NCBI GenBank assembly: GCA_032209605.1 | Contig: JASFXZ010000027.1 | Coordinates: 6,405,372 to 6,469,371 of the forward strand | DNA: 64,000 bases | From: Mactromeris polynyma | Taxonomy: Eukaryota > Mollusca > Bivalvia > Venerida > Mactridae | Direction of reading: 5' to 3' | Shown: in pieces, positions 35,701-47,399 of the stretch | Layout of the letters: every line of letters begins with the position of its first letter | Numbering within the stretch: position 1 is the first letter of the stretch | Notes under the pieces: model-generated | The model's database searches: none | Told to the model about the DNA's origin: nothing | Seen by the model: the letters and a program-made list of their open reading frames with translations, nothing else | Program-made: the position numbers and the translations under genes

Positions 35701-38700
35701 TAAACCTATAAAATAAACCCTCATTATTCTCTCAATTCTATAATATGAGCTGAGAGGATATTCTTGATGAAATATCCATTTTCTTTCTTTTTTACATGGC
35801 CAAATAAAAAATACAATTAAAGACCAATAGTACGCATTCAGAAGTGTTACGAGGCTGGTCCCTGCACGTAACATAGATGTTGAAGGTATATACATGTAAT
35901 GATAATAGCATATCCGTTTGATAATCAATTTCAAAATCAGTTACACTAAGTCATGATAATTACATTCACAGAAAAGATTATTGAAAATAAAACTAAATCC
36001 AGTTTTTAATACACAAAGACTTAAAGTTTAGATCACGACGTAAACATAAAATAGGCACTTTGACAATTTCCTTAAGTATCTGACAATAACTGATGTTAGT
36101 TTTTCTGCGCAGTTGTATTTTGCTCGCTTTTGTTTAATGAGTCATAGCGGTACACAAGCCAATCAAATCTAAGTTAAATGTCGAAGCAAATTTTATCCAC
36201 CGAACTTTGTTTGGAAACTGGACTCTGACTCTAGCCATGATAAATAAAATATATCCACTTTCGAAAGCAAACACATTGGATACACATGCCTTGTTTCTTT
36301 ACATGAACATTTCTATAGAAAATGGTATAATTTCTACAAAAAAATACGATAAACGAGTTTGCGCCAATCATCTTTTTGTTAAATATATTGATTGTTAAAT
36401 AAAATCTAATGAAGTTACCCGCGTAAAAGGGATGATCACACGGTGATCAAGTGATTTTAATTAACAAATGAAACGTCATTTTGCTGTAACAAGGAAACTT
36501 TTGACTCTATATGACTGTTTTATAGCACAACTTAGTCCTCCATTGGTATACTCGTAATTTGTTTCTTTGTTTCAATATGATTTATATCTTTTTATATTAT
36601 TTGTATTTGTCTTTATCTTAAATTCCCTTCCCTGTGAATAGTATGTAAGCTTATGTATATTTATTATCTAAATGTGTAAGGTTGATTTTACATAAGGTTA
36701 TTTCTTTACTTTTGTGTGGTTATTTCGGATTTTGATGTACATAATTTTGTTACTGAGAGTAAGGTCAGTCTGCGGTTGCTTGTGTCTTCGTACTGGGTTA
36801 TACACAGTGAATTTATTATTATTTACGTAATGTTTAATTGCTTTTGTTGATTCTTTACTGCCTTAATCAAGTTATGTGTATGTGTGTGACATCAATGACC
36901 ATACAGCGATTAAGTGGTGTGAGTTTAGCTAGCCGTTAAATTGATTTAAACTCCCAGTATTTATACTGACAGGTCCCAGGATGCAAATCGCTGTATGGAT
37001 ATTATTTCTATTATGTTTTAGATGTATGCTAAGTTCCCCTTCCCCATGTTCAGTTCTTTCACTTGATATTCATGCTCTTTCCCCTTTCGACCTATTTTGA
37101 TGACTTTCTAAACCTATTTATTAGCTAATTTCTACCTTTGTTGTCCCCTTTTATTTTCCTTAATTGTTCTTTATGGTTGGCCAGACTATTCATTGCACCC
37201 ATATTCCCATAAATGTTTACATATGCGCCTCCTCAGTGCCTGTTTTGTTGACTGGTGTTTGCTTGAGAGTCTGTGTGGGGCCGTGTAGCAACCCCAGCTG
37301 GGTCAATACTACCTTCAGAAAACACCAAAATACCATGGGTGGTTGGTCAAAACTAATTAGTATGCATAGTTATACTACTAATATCATGATAAAACTTATA
37401 TATTTAAAAAGCTTAATTAATTATCTTTTAAATTATATAACTTTAAGAAAGTATGAAAACAATTTTAATGCTTTAGAACTAGCAAAATTACGGATTTTAC
37501 AGCTCTGTTGATCAATAAATGGACACTATCGTATATGGGTCACTGTATTTACATTCAATTGCGACGTATTAAATGATTATGAATATTAATGAAGTAATAT
37601 TATCCAATCCGAAAAAAAGACGATTTTCAAGATGATGTTTTTAATCTTTTTCTGAGACAAAAAACGACTGACCCACGAATCGTCAAATTTGAGTGTAATT
37701 TATAGAAAACAACACGACGAAAATTAAAATTAACTTCCTAAATCATTAGTTGAATGTCTTAGCTTTAAAATAGTATATTAATCAAAGGAATCAAATGCGA
37801 TTTCTGTCGCTGTGCAATTTAAATTTTGTAGGTCGCCATTTTCAATCAAGTTACGCGCGACGATGTCGGCCGCGGCCGCCATTTTTAAAAATCAGTGATG
37901 TAAAAACTCAGTTATTCTACCAATATGCACAAAGAATGTGAGATGCAATCTTTATTTAGGGTTAATTTAGTCTTCTTACGACTTTTGTTATGGATATAAA
38001 TGCAAATAATTAGTTTAATTTGTCATTTACAAATTCGATTTTGTCGGCAAATTTCGATCAAAATCTCGGGTCATCAAAACATTGTACATCTTTACTATTT
38101 TACATAATTTCGATGTTTTTTCTTAAAATTGGAAATTTGTATTAATAAACAAATGATTTATAAGCGTTTTGACACAGACAACTGAATAACAACAGTTAAA
38201 ATACTCGAAATATTCAACAATGACCATGGCGATTAACTGCGAAGTTGCATAAATTTCTAATACTGTTGTTAGTAGATACAAAGAATTTGCTTGTAATGTA
38301 AATGATGCAGCCAGTGACTTGCCCAGAAAATTTCGGTTACAGAATATCAATTTATCATGTGTCACAATATGTTTTATCACATAACATACGGCGCGGGAGT
38401 GATTATAACCTATGAATTATTTCTCGTATTTCACTAGTGTATTATTTATGCCAATTAGGGCCGCATCACATATTCATACGCGCTGTCAGAAATCCAAACA
38501 AACATGACCGACTTTCGCGTATCGGTCTACGACAAATATGTAGCATTTCGCGATCGTCTAAATGTCAAACAGCTTCATAAACGAAAGTTTATCAGAATTC
38601 TAACTATTGCGAGCTGAACGCGTACTTCAAATCCGATGCGAGTGCACATTTCAGCTTGTCTGGAGGTATCAACACATGGTTCGCTGTACATCATCCGGAT

Positions 38701-41330
38701 CACGGTGGGTTTTTTATGTGAACATAAACAGAATAGACCACACGCTGATGCAAAGCATCCTCCGAGAAAATGAGTACGAATGATTGACAGCGACTCACAG
38801 TGACATATTTTCAACTGTGTCAACGTAGATCTGTTGATTTACGTTCAGTCAATGATTTTACTTTAGAATGGACTCGGTGACGTCACGGCTTCATGTCGTC
38901 ACAGCAGCACGTGTGCACTAAATTTTGAACTTCTTCAATGTTTTCCTTAAAACTGCAGTAAATTATCGATCATGTTGTTAATTGTTTGTTTTGTGTTAAG
39001 TTTCAACATTCGACATTACATTTGGTTTAATTATCGGTATTATTCGTCGTTTTTATCCTGTGAAAATCTTTGGAACTATTTTTTCTCGACCGAATCACTA
39101 AAGTAGAGACAACATGCAGGGGTGGCTAGAGAAACGAGTCTGTGATTGTTTTGTCTTAAGCCCGTTTACAAGTTATGTGATGAACATAATCTAGCATTCG
39201 TGTTCATATTTTATTCGGCAAAGCCTCGCATTATATCATTTTGACCGACTCGTTTAATAAATTCAATAAAACATGAACACTCATGTCAGATCCTCTATAT
39301 CTTTTTCTTCAAATGGCAATTTTATTTGGCGGTTAAGAAAAGACATTTGCTCTTAATCAAGTCTGTTTTTCAATTTGTCTTTGACCGCTTGAACTCTGGT
39401 TGACAGTGGCAAATTTTTAAGAAATTGACATTACTACTGTAATTGGCATGGTTAAAATAATTCATAATCTTTCTTACAATATTCATACAATGACTTTCTT
39501 GTATGTAGGCCCTATCATATGTGTGTGTCGAATGTAAAAACCTTGAGAACAGCAGTATTATTAAATTTACATTATATTTACATTGAAATGATTGGATTTT
39601 TTCTTTTCTTATAGAATATATCAAAATAAAATAAACAGTTAGATGCTCTACCTACATTTCACATATCAACAAAATATCTCAAGAAATAAAAAACATTTGA
39701 CCATTTTACTAAATTGTTTACGCTTCGACTTCGATTTTCGGTGCCATCGGCGCAAATCATATTTACTTTAAATTCATATAGCGAAAACTTCTGAATATTC
39801 GCGACAAATTTTCAGATTCAAACTGCCATAACTTTTTTGTCTATCAACATATAAAAAAAGGAAAACAGTTCTGTGATTCTCTTAAAGAGATCTTTACAAC
39901 ACAATACTCTGTTTTGAGGTTTAATTAATTAAAAAAATCGAGTTGGGGTTGCTAATAGTATAGATACATTTAAAATAATTACCATGTTCATAACCGAATC
40001 GCCGGCGAGACCAGTAAAACGTTTCTTTATGAAGGAAGCCTTTATTTCCCAAAATATCCGGGTGCATAAGAATGCGCTTGAAGAAATCACTAGTTCCACT
40101 TTTTGCATTGCCAATAAGATGAAAGTAAGCCAGGCATCGTAGAGTTCGGTTGTTATGCATCCAACACGGATTTTTGAAATTTTGGAGAAACTTTGGAGCG
40201 TCCTGCATTTATAAAAAGAAGGAATTAATAATCCATAAACTTTACTAGATTCTACGGCGGCATGAATATGACATGTGTGAAATTATTTTTATCTCGTGGG
40301 AACGAGTTGGTAAGTCGTGGCCACGAGATAACTATGTCGTGGGAACGTGATAGTTAAATCGTGGCCACGACAAACTAATTCGTTGGAACGAGATAACATG
40401 TCGTGTGAACGAGTTAGAAAGTCGTGGCCACGAGATTAAATAGTTCACACATGTCACCTGTGTGCCACCGTTAGGTTATGTTATTCGCATGCATTCTGCA
40501 AAATATTAAGGTTAGGTCAAAATACTTTCTCTGGTGGATTAACCAAGAAATTAAAAAACTTATTCATAAACGTGGGTGTACATAAAAAGAAGAGTGTCCG
40601 TGGGTAATTGCACGGCTTGCCGGTCGGTCCGCATGAACTTTCGATGATTTTTCGATTCGTAGGGCCGTATAGCCCGTGATTGACAGAGCTATGGGGCAAC
40701 TCTCACATCGCTGGTAGTGAGCCTTTATGACGTGTTTTACAAGTTGAAAGTTTGGTGGTTTGACGGGACACGTTTCTGAATGCTTAACTCTAGTAAATGA
40801 ACGGTAGTAAAACATGTGTAAATAGCAGTAATTTAGTACCATGCGTGATAAGTTGCGTGATACGTTATTTTGAATCTACATGCAATTGTATGTTTGTGTT
40901 CACGTTTTATGACGTATGGTACATTCCAAGGAAACACCAAAGGAAACACCATGCTTACGGTGTCATAATACATATTTATCCGTCATTTGTAATTTCTCAG
41001 TTAAAAACTAAGATAAATAAAATACTTACAGTAAAATTCTTAGATTATTTCAGAATGCTGCCCCAGATTAACTAAGAACTAACTACAGAACATACAGGGC
41101 AAGACATCACTCACCATACACAGTAGGTCTTCATACGAATTATCTTGATGTGTTGTTCCACATGCGTCCTGCATTTCCTGGACTATAATCTGGTACTTTA
41201 ACTTGCTCTGCATCACACTTTCATTGAACAATGTTTGTGAAAAAATGTTCTTCATCAGCAAGTTAGCAAGTATAACTATAAGTAAACCAGATGTCACCAC
41301 GAACACGATGAATATACGCTGCCTCTTCAT
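29519..41330 (-). CDS. Carbohydrate sulfotransferase 15-like gene, seven exons, apparently intact
   Basis: Predicted Golgi type II membrane enzyme that would move sulfate from PAPS to a glycan. I joined exons 41330-41115, 40202-39983, 34984-34865, 33512-33353, 31005-30852, 30425-30278 and 29715-29519. All six introns are GT-AG, every phase matches and no stop interrupts, giving 1215 nt and 404 residues. Visible: short basic tail and signal anchor (about residues 6-26), 5'-PAPS loop AKSGTSDF (K106), 3'-PAPS motif LRDPIERLYS split by intron 4 (R234 to S242), and a C-terminal region with GPMLTETRKLLVDFYRPY. Several N-x-S/T sequons lie in the predicted luminal part. Family knowledge: this motif order and length fit the CHST15 (GalNAc4S-6ST)-like group; the exact acceptor glycan is unknown. 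The start is the ATG right before the anchor. Exon joining is inferred by eye, without transcripts. Confidence 0.85.
30278..30425 (-). CDS. Sulfotransferase exon 6
   Basis: Acceptor TTCTTTTTAG, donor GTGAGT, 148 nt, phase 0 in and 1 out. It encodes CPIYPGFYNIHLRIWLNAFP followed by RDQFLIFRNEDYAKD, matching the WL..FP..Q.LV.R.EDY block found in membrane-bound sulfotransferases. Confidence 0.82.
30852..31005 (-). CDS. Sulfotransferase exon 5: completes 3'-PAPS motif
   Basis: Acceptor TATATTTCAG, donor GTAAGT, 154 nt, phase 2 in and 0 out. It completes ERLYS and continues HYFFGAYGNSSQSFHNDTLQ and LWKKCLESHSERHCLYSMAL, which fits the post-3'-PSB helix region of this family. It was found by reading the minus strand from motif expectation; no single long ORF marks it. 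Confidence 0.82.
31022..31800 (-). pseudogene. LINE 3' fragment in sulfotransferase intron 4
   Basis: Minus strand: TIRQKLKDLFLSDWYSLINN, then in another frame RKCITCQNKIGDEFHYLLEC (the terminal Cys/His knuckle of this LINE group), then 3' UTR ending in a (TTG)n tail at 31022-31033. 5'-truncated and frame-broken. It lies in the sense direction relative to the gene. Confidence 0.75.
32027..32394 (+). repeat. Tandem duplication, 2 x 184 bp
   Basis: Units 32027-32210 and 32211-32394 are nearly identical (a few single-base changes), each starting AAAAGAACAACAAACGGGGA and ending AACACTCGTAGCGG. Very recent. Confidence 0.92.
32395..32490 (-). mobile_element. Pogo-like terminus, family X (reverse)
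   Basis: Reverse complement gives ...TTCGAACATTTTTCGGATCTAG-type text after an end like GTAAAACAAAGCTATGAAAC, and GGCTCGAACTAGTTGCTAG matches the copy at 61452-61545 in reverse. Decayed one-ended copy next to the tandem duplication. Confidence 0.5.
33353..33512 (-). CDS. Sulfotransferase exon 4: start of 3'-PAPS motif
   Basis: Acceptor AATTTACAG, donor GTACAA, 160 nt, phase 1 in and 2 out. It encodes LGDPMDFYDRFHDNLMPQNQ and then LLLILRDPIE, the first half of the 3'-PAPS-binding signature. A same-length paralogous exon lies at 7471-7630. Confidence 0.85.
34325..34760 (-). repeat. Dispersed repeat A, long copy in intron 3
   Basis: Read on the minus strand it is collinear with 36890-37310 on the plus strand: CAATCGCTG(T/C)ATGG-type start, TTTTAGATGTATR, TTTCGACCTATT, GGTYGGCCAGRC and the GTCTGTGTGGGG block. 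The minus-strand ORF of 123 codons here is not believable as a gene. Confidence 0.75.
34865..34984 (-). CDS. Sulfotransferase exon 3 (120 nt, phase 1-1)
   Basis: Acceptor ATGTTTCCAG, donor GTTGTG (weak but GT). It encodes GGGVYQSFLSFKWFTSMFDA through GFHYKIT. Length is a multiple of three with equal phases at both ends, so skipping would keep frame. It is flanked by inverted copies of one repeat (see findings). A diverged copy with a stop is at 11996-12098. Confidence 0.75.
36880..37315 (+). repeat. Dispersed repeat A, long copy in intron 2 (opposite orientation)
   Basis: Holds CCATACAGCGATT at 36899 and AATCGCTGTATGG at 36986, a hairpin, then the blocks TTTTAGATGTATGC, TTTCGACCTATTTT, GGTTGGCCAGACTATTC and GTCTGTGTGGGGCC shared with 34325-34760 in reverse. 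Confidence 0.75.
37510..38870. other. Intron 2 stretch without recognised elements
   Basis: No coding. A GC-rich spot GTCGGCCGCGGCCGCC at 37866 stands out from the AT-rich background. Probably part of dispersed repeats, not proven. Confidence 0.35.
38880..39065 (+). repeat. Dispersed repeat B (inverted copy at 6285-6450)
   Basis: TTTTGAACTTCTTCAATG, AGTAAATTATCGATCATGTT and TTATCGGTATTATTCGT match the reverse complement of 6285-6450. Confidence 0.65.
39983..40202 (-). CDS. Sulfotransferase exon 2: 5'-PAPS-binding loop
   Basis: Acceptor TAAATGCAG, donor GTAATT, phase 0 in and 1 out (220 nt). It encodes residues 73-145 including RCLAYFHLIGNAKSGTSDFF, the 5'-phosphosulfate loop, then KETFYWSRRRFG, as in CHST15-type enzymes (HWWxRKRFG-like). 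Confidence 0.88.
40253..40473. mobile_element. MITE with nested CGTGGCCACG palindromes, intron 1
   Basis: About 220 bp. Ends TACGGCGGCATGAATATGAC and, reversed, TAACGGTGGCACACAGGTGA run into a shared ACATGTGTGAA. Inside are three GTCGTGGCCACGA perfect palindromes alternating with TCGTGGGAACGA. Confidence 0.7.
41115..41330 (-). CDS. Sulfotransferase exon 1: cytoplasmic tail and signal anchor
   Basis: Begins with ATG at 41330, encoding MKRQR followed by a hydrophobic stretch of about 20 residues, then a polar stem with an N-glycosylation sequon (NES). It ends in CTGTGTATG before a GTGAGT donor, phase 0. It encodes residues 1-72. Confidence 0.8.
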
Positions 41331-42320
41331 GCTTACAAACTAGAACAACAAAATATGAGGAAAACACATTAGAGTATATACATGTACATTTCATCCAGTG
41401 ATTGAAAACGATTCTCCCGAAAGTAGTCTCCCGTGTTAAACCGAGATTTAAGCAATATTTCACTTTACAGCAATAATTTAGTGTTTTTGTAATGCATACT
41501 TTATGGTTGGTATCATAAATACCATCTTGGCGTAATATTGCATAATGTAGTGACAGTGCACAACTTAAAATCAGTCTAGTGTGACAAAGTTGGTAGGATT
41601 CATCTCACAGGACATACACGCGCTTTTCCTCCAAATTGAGAACAGTGTAAGCGAAGCGAACGAGTTTTCCGATATGCAGCGCGGGAGTAGTTTCGGTTTG
41701 TCAAAGGTGAGTGTTGTCGTATATATTTTCTTTGTACAAAAAGCAGTAAATGTTTTTCAAATATCGGGCAATGTAGTGCCATCTTTAAATACTTGTTCTT
41801 GATGCAGAACCCAGTCTTAATTTGTAAATAGATTCCTGGGTGGCGCTAGTACTTTTACAACTTTCCCAGGTCGGTGTCAGAAATTTCGAAAATGTAATTT
41901 TCGGTTCATATTTGATAAAATTCCACAAAGACAGCCAAAGATACGGGGCCTATGACTCAACCCATGTCCATTCGGTACTCTTTCACTCAATTTATTGGAT
42001 ACGTCGGTAAGAGAAATGAGTTTGCTCAAATTTTGTTATGTGAAAAGCTCGAGGGCAGGCGAACAAGCGATTGAAAGGAGATGCAGCGCTTGCATTAATC
42101 CTTGGTCCATCATAACCTTATTATTTCACATTTCATGAACCATTATTGTGTTTGATGTTATATACTGAAACCCGTAATTCGTTGAAATTTACCTACCAAA
42201 AATATATTGGTGTTACAATCAGCAAGTTTTGATAATATTTCTGCCCGTTGTAGACAGTTTTATCAGACGCCAATGCAATAAACTATATAGTCACAGTATA
42301 ATCTCAATCGGTGCCGGTTT
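41331..42320. other. Upstream region of the sulfotransferase gene
   Basis: Presumed promoter and 5' UTR side. No convincing TATA box or CpG-rich block seen. Short ORFs only. Confidence 0.3.
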
Positions 42321-42888
42321 GTCAGTGGCATATTTCTGCCACCAGTTTACTACTTAATTAACCAGATAATTATGTTGTTATCACGTTAAAGAAACCAGAC
42401 AACTGCCTAATTAACTAGATAAGTATGTGGTTAACTAGATAAGCATCATGATGAATCGTCATACCAGATAAATAACCAGACAACTGCCACCACTTACCCA
42501 CCGATCTGTTTTAGATAAGTGTTAAGTAGTTAACGCGATAAATATCTAGTCAACTACATAATTATCTAGTTAATTAAGTGGTTAATGAGTTATGTATCTA
42601 GTTAACGACGTAATTATCTAGTTCATTATCACGTTAACTAGATATCTAGATACTTAATTCGTAAACCACTTAATTAACTAGAAAAAATGTAGTTAACTAG
42701 ATACTTATCGCGTTATCCACTTAACAGTTACCTAAATATTATGTAGCTAATGCGTTATCTATCTAGTTAACTAGATAATTTTGTAGTTAACTATATATTT
42801 ATCTAGTTAACTATTTAACACTTATCTAAAATAGATTGTCCGTACTGGGTTTAAGTGGGTAAGTTGTGGCAGTTGTGGGCACTGTCAG
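42321..42888. mobile_element. Self-complementary TTAACTAGATAA-rich element
   Basis: Ends GTCAGTGGCA...CTGCCACCA and ...TGTGGCAGTTGTGGGCACTGTCAG pair. A second internal pair is TTAGATAAGTGTTAAGTAGT at 42512 with ACTATTTAACACTTATCTAA at 42810. In between, GTTAACTAGATAA words occur in both orientations many times. No coding. Confidence 0.65.
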
Positions 42889-43739
42889 ATTTTTTTTCGT
42901 GTTAAGATATTTACCAGGTATGAACATTTATCACGATACTTAAACGGTGTGCATTTAGCCACCTCCTATGAAATTGCGTCGTCCGATGCTCTTTCTGCAA
43001 CTTTGAAATATTTATTGAGTGTGCTCTGAATAAGTAAGAATGGTATTATTTTTAGTCGATACATGGTCATTTCAATACTTCGGAAGCTATTTCGTATGTT
43101 TAAACTTGCAGTTTCAACGATATTTAATTATTTGTTTTGTAATTTTTTATTGCATGGAAAAAACATCAAGTACATATTTAATGTAATATAATGAATGTCA
43201 CCATCATAGAGTGAATAATTAACTGATATATATTTGAATACAAAGGCTTATTACTTTAAACAAGAAAAAAGTATGTTTATGTCTATTCTTAAGTATTGAT
43301 GTAGCTTGTAACACTTGTTCATACCTACGTTTAATTAAAAAAAAAATTAATAAGTTAACAGTTGCATAAGTGGATCTGAAAAAAATCCATACTGAAATAA
43401 TAACACTTATTGTACTTAATAAGGCATTCCAAACGTTTAACAATTAAGAAAGATCAATACATTATATCTACTCAGAAGAGAAAATAAACTTCTATTATCA
43501 TCTAATATTGTCCAAACAAAATATTAGACATTGTGTATAAATGCTCGTCCGAATTTTTACAAAAATGAAATAAAGTAATGTTTAAAGAGTCAAAGACGTC
43601 CGTTGGGTGGTTTACAGAAGTAATAAATGAGAAAAACAAAACAAAAAGAAATAAAGAAAATAGAGAGAAAGAAAGGAGCTAATGAGCAACAAATCTATGT
43701 AAACAACATACAAGTATTACATACATTAAAATCAACGAA

Positions 43740-46700
43740 TTACCTGTCTGCATCTGTGTAAGTGCCGCCAAGGGAACCCATGTTTTTTACGAATTTACGG
43801 ACACTAAAAGATTTCATGGCATTATATTTTTCAGTTTTAAATGCTACATTTAACTGCCTTTTGAATGAATCAGTGTTAGGTACAGATGCGTTCATTTTAC
43901 TTCGATAAATGTGATATTTTGCAATTATAATCCCTGTGTTAAAGGCAATTTGGATGGTTTTGTTTACAAAAATAATTATGTTGGACTTATTCCAGTCAAC
44001 GTCCGCATTTGGACAGTTATTAATAACTTGAGGTTTTCCCAAAATCCCTGAGTGATATCACAATCATATAGTAAGTGTATAATAGTTTCTGGGTAAGAAT
44101 TACAAAAAGAACATAAATCATTGTAACGCATACATATTTTGAACAAAAGAGTATTAGTTCAAAGTATTCTATGATTGATTCTAGACTGAAACTATTTAAT
44201 TTTTGAATATTTTGTTATCTTGAAGGGCAGATTATAAATATGTTGCAAATCAATATAGTTAAGATGCATGTCTCTTACCCACTTTCTAGTAGATTTAGGC
44301 AGGAATGAAGTTTTAACTAGAATATCGTAAAATACTCTGCAGCCTTTTTCAGACTTATTAATTAATTTAAACATAAGTGGTTGAATAGGATTATGTTCGT
44401 TTATTGCCATATGCGGCATATTTAATGAATCTAGATAAATTCACAGTGAATGAATGATGTTATTATATTGTAGAAAGATATTAGCTACAAAATATTTTTG
44501 TTGGAATTTTGTAGAACATACCATTGCTATTCATGAAATCATTTATCAAGAAAACCCCTTTTGTCATATATTTTTTGTCAAAAAATGTTTTACCCGCTAT
44601 TTTGAAATTTCTGTTGTGCCATACTGGTAGGGACAAAAAATCAAACCACGAGGTTATAGTATATGGTTCAGAAAGGGAAACAAAACTGTTCCAAACATTC
44701 TTCCAGAATTCATTTTTAACATTACGTATTTCACGTTTTACAAATTCCGCTCCAAATTTAAAGCAAGATTATATGAATGGGCAAACTGTTTCCATCATTT
44801 TTAAATATGTGACATTATGTTTAAAACATCTCCTCAACAAAGTAATTTTCAAAGCTTGGATGAAATATTCTAAGTCTACAACCCTTATGCCTCCATTTTC
44901 AAAATATTGGGTCATTGTATTTCTCTTAACCTTATCAGGTGCATTACTCCATTGAAATTTAAAAAAATAATTTTGAATATATCTTACAATTTCTGGAGAA
45001 GGGTTTGGAAATCCAATAATCAAATGGTTCAGTTTTGGTAATGCTAAAGATTTTATAACTACATTTTTTTCCAATAGGCGTTATAATTCTTTTAGACCAA
45101 ATTGACAAAAGAGATTTTATTTCCTCTATTTTTGATTCATAGTATTGATTATGTCTTTCAAATTCAGTGTAAAGGTAATTCCAAGTAACTTAATTTTTTC
45201 TTTCTCCCAAGTAAGACCAAGTTCAGGGCAAATTATTCTGTTACTATTTTTCATTGATCTTATCCAAATGCCTTGGTCTTTTCTATATTAACGTGTAAAC
45301 CAGAAATGTCAGCATAGAATTTTAAAACTTCCATAGAATTTGCCAAAGATTTTTCAGAGCCATCTAGAAGTAATGTAGTGTCGTCTGCATATTGTGATAT
45401 TAAATATTCTTGTCCATTTGCTGTGATACCATGAATATCTTTGTTACTCTTTATCAGTAAAGCAAGAATTTCTGCACATATTATGAATAAGTATGGGGAT
45501 AAAGGGTCACTCTGTCTACCTCCACGGTGTATAAAAAACCAGTCCGATAAGTGTCCATTAACTGTAACGCATGACTGAATATTAGTGTAAAACACTTTTA
45601 TCCATGTTTTTAGGTTTTCGCCAAAATTGAAATAATCTAAAACTTTTGTCATGAACTTCCAAGAGATTGAGTCAAATGCTGTCGCAAAATCTATCACTTA
45701 TAATGTATTTCAAAACTGATTTTATTCGATTAGCTTTAGAAGCTGACGCTATCTTGTAGGAAACATTTAATAATGAGATAGGTCTCCAATTTTTTAAAAG
45801 TAGTTTATCTTTATTTCCTTTTGGTTAGCAGGTAATTATGCCTTGTTTTTGGGAGATTGATAGTTCACCAGTTTCAAATGCACAGTTTACAGATCGAACT
45901 AAAAAATGACCAATTTTTGTCCAGAATATTTTATAAAATGCAGATGTAAATCCAGAGCTTCCCGGTGATGAATAGTTGGACATTTTTTTCAAACTAGAAA
46001 GCATCTCCTTATAGGTCAGTTCACCTTCTAAAATATCTTTTTCAGTATTACTTAATTTCCTGACTATTATTAGGAATAACATCTTCTAATGTAACATCTT
46101 CACATACTCTATGTGAATAAAGGTTTTTATAATGCCTTTCAGTTTCTTTAAGAATTTCATTCTGGTTTTGTAAAAGAATACCTGACTTAGAGTAGAGCGA
46201 GTTCATAAATTTACAAGTTGGAGAAATATCTTGTGGGTCTTTCACCTTCTAATATCCATTTTGATCTTGACCTTAATAACGAACCTTCCAGTTTCTTTTG
46301 TCTTAAATCTATCATTTCCTCCTTTTTTCTTCTAACAGAGAGTTTTCTATTAAGTTTGCATTTTGTATTTTTTTCATTTCCATTTCTAATTTGATCTCCT
46401 GGTTGTTTTCCAGGTTTTTTTATGAGAAGCGTATGCAATTGTTTTTCCTCTTATTTCCATTAGTAATGTTTCAAAGAATAATTTTGCATTGATATCAAAA
46501 ATTATGTCCATGTCTTTAATTTGTTCAATAGGTAAATCTGAAGTTTGATTTTCTGAGGTATACAGATTTCTCACTTCTTTAATTAGGTTATTCATTTCTG
46601 TTACATATATGGGATCTTTCAAAAGGGAATTATTGAACTTCCAGTAAGAGTTACCTTTCTAAACTTAATTAAGTCTAGAGATAATGTAATTAATGAATGG

Positions 46701-47390
46701 TCAGTTCTATATCCAGGCAAGATTTCAGTATTCTCTACCTCAGTGTATAAATAACTTGAGATTAAAAATAAATCAAGACGGGCTTTCTTCACAGGGTTAT
46801 TTTTAAACCAAGTTTAATGCCGAGTTTCTAAATTTTGTTCTCTCCAACAATCTATAAAGTCTTGATCAATAATCAATAAACACTACTTCTCTGGCTTCAG
46901 GATTGTTTAAGTTTATATAATTAAAACAGTCGATTGTTGGGTTTAAAACTAAGTTAAGTCTCCAACTAAAACACAATAGTTGTCTAAGTTTTTGTTGAAT
47001 GTTTAAATAAAAATCAGGATTATCTCTATTAGGCCCATATTTATTTCCATAAATGCAGAGAAGTGAGAACTTTTTCGAATAAATTTCACAATTCACAATT
47101 CACAAGTTATTGTTGATAAGTATTGCTACGCCTCTTGATTGACTGTTGAAATTGCTTAAGTAGCATTCGTATCCCCATTGACTTCTGATAATTTTACAAT
47201 CTTTGTCAATAAAATGAGTATCTTGAAGGAAATATGTGTTACAATTGTTTTGTCTTAAATATTTAAAAACATCTTTCCTCTTGGATTTATCTCCAAGCCC
47301 TCGGACATTCATGCAAATTAATTCATGCAAATATGATCTTTTCAGTAAAAAAACCTGACTATTCTCCAGATTGGGCAACAACACAGACAC
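43740..47390 (-). pseudogene. L1/Tx1-like LINE ORF2, full length but decayed
   Basis: In order on the minus strand: endonuclease LICMNVRGLGDKSKRKDVFK, FLQDTHF, then a GDxNLVLNP-like site (mutated), TDHSLI-like text; RT with [68 protein letters not shown]-terminal region with WSNAPDKVKRNTM and FVNKTIQIAFNTGIIIAKYH. At least six frame changes or stops. FADDT-type RT and this C-terminus fit the L1/Tx1 group, distinct from the other LINEs here. Confidence 0.85.
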
Positions 47391-47399
47391 AGAACAGCA

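Noticed and set aside
44524..44955. 143-codon plus-strand ORF
   Set aside because: Antisense of the L1/Tx1-like LINE C-terminal region.
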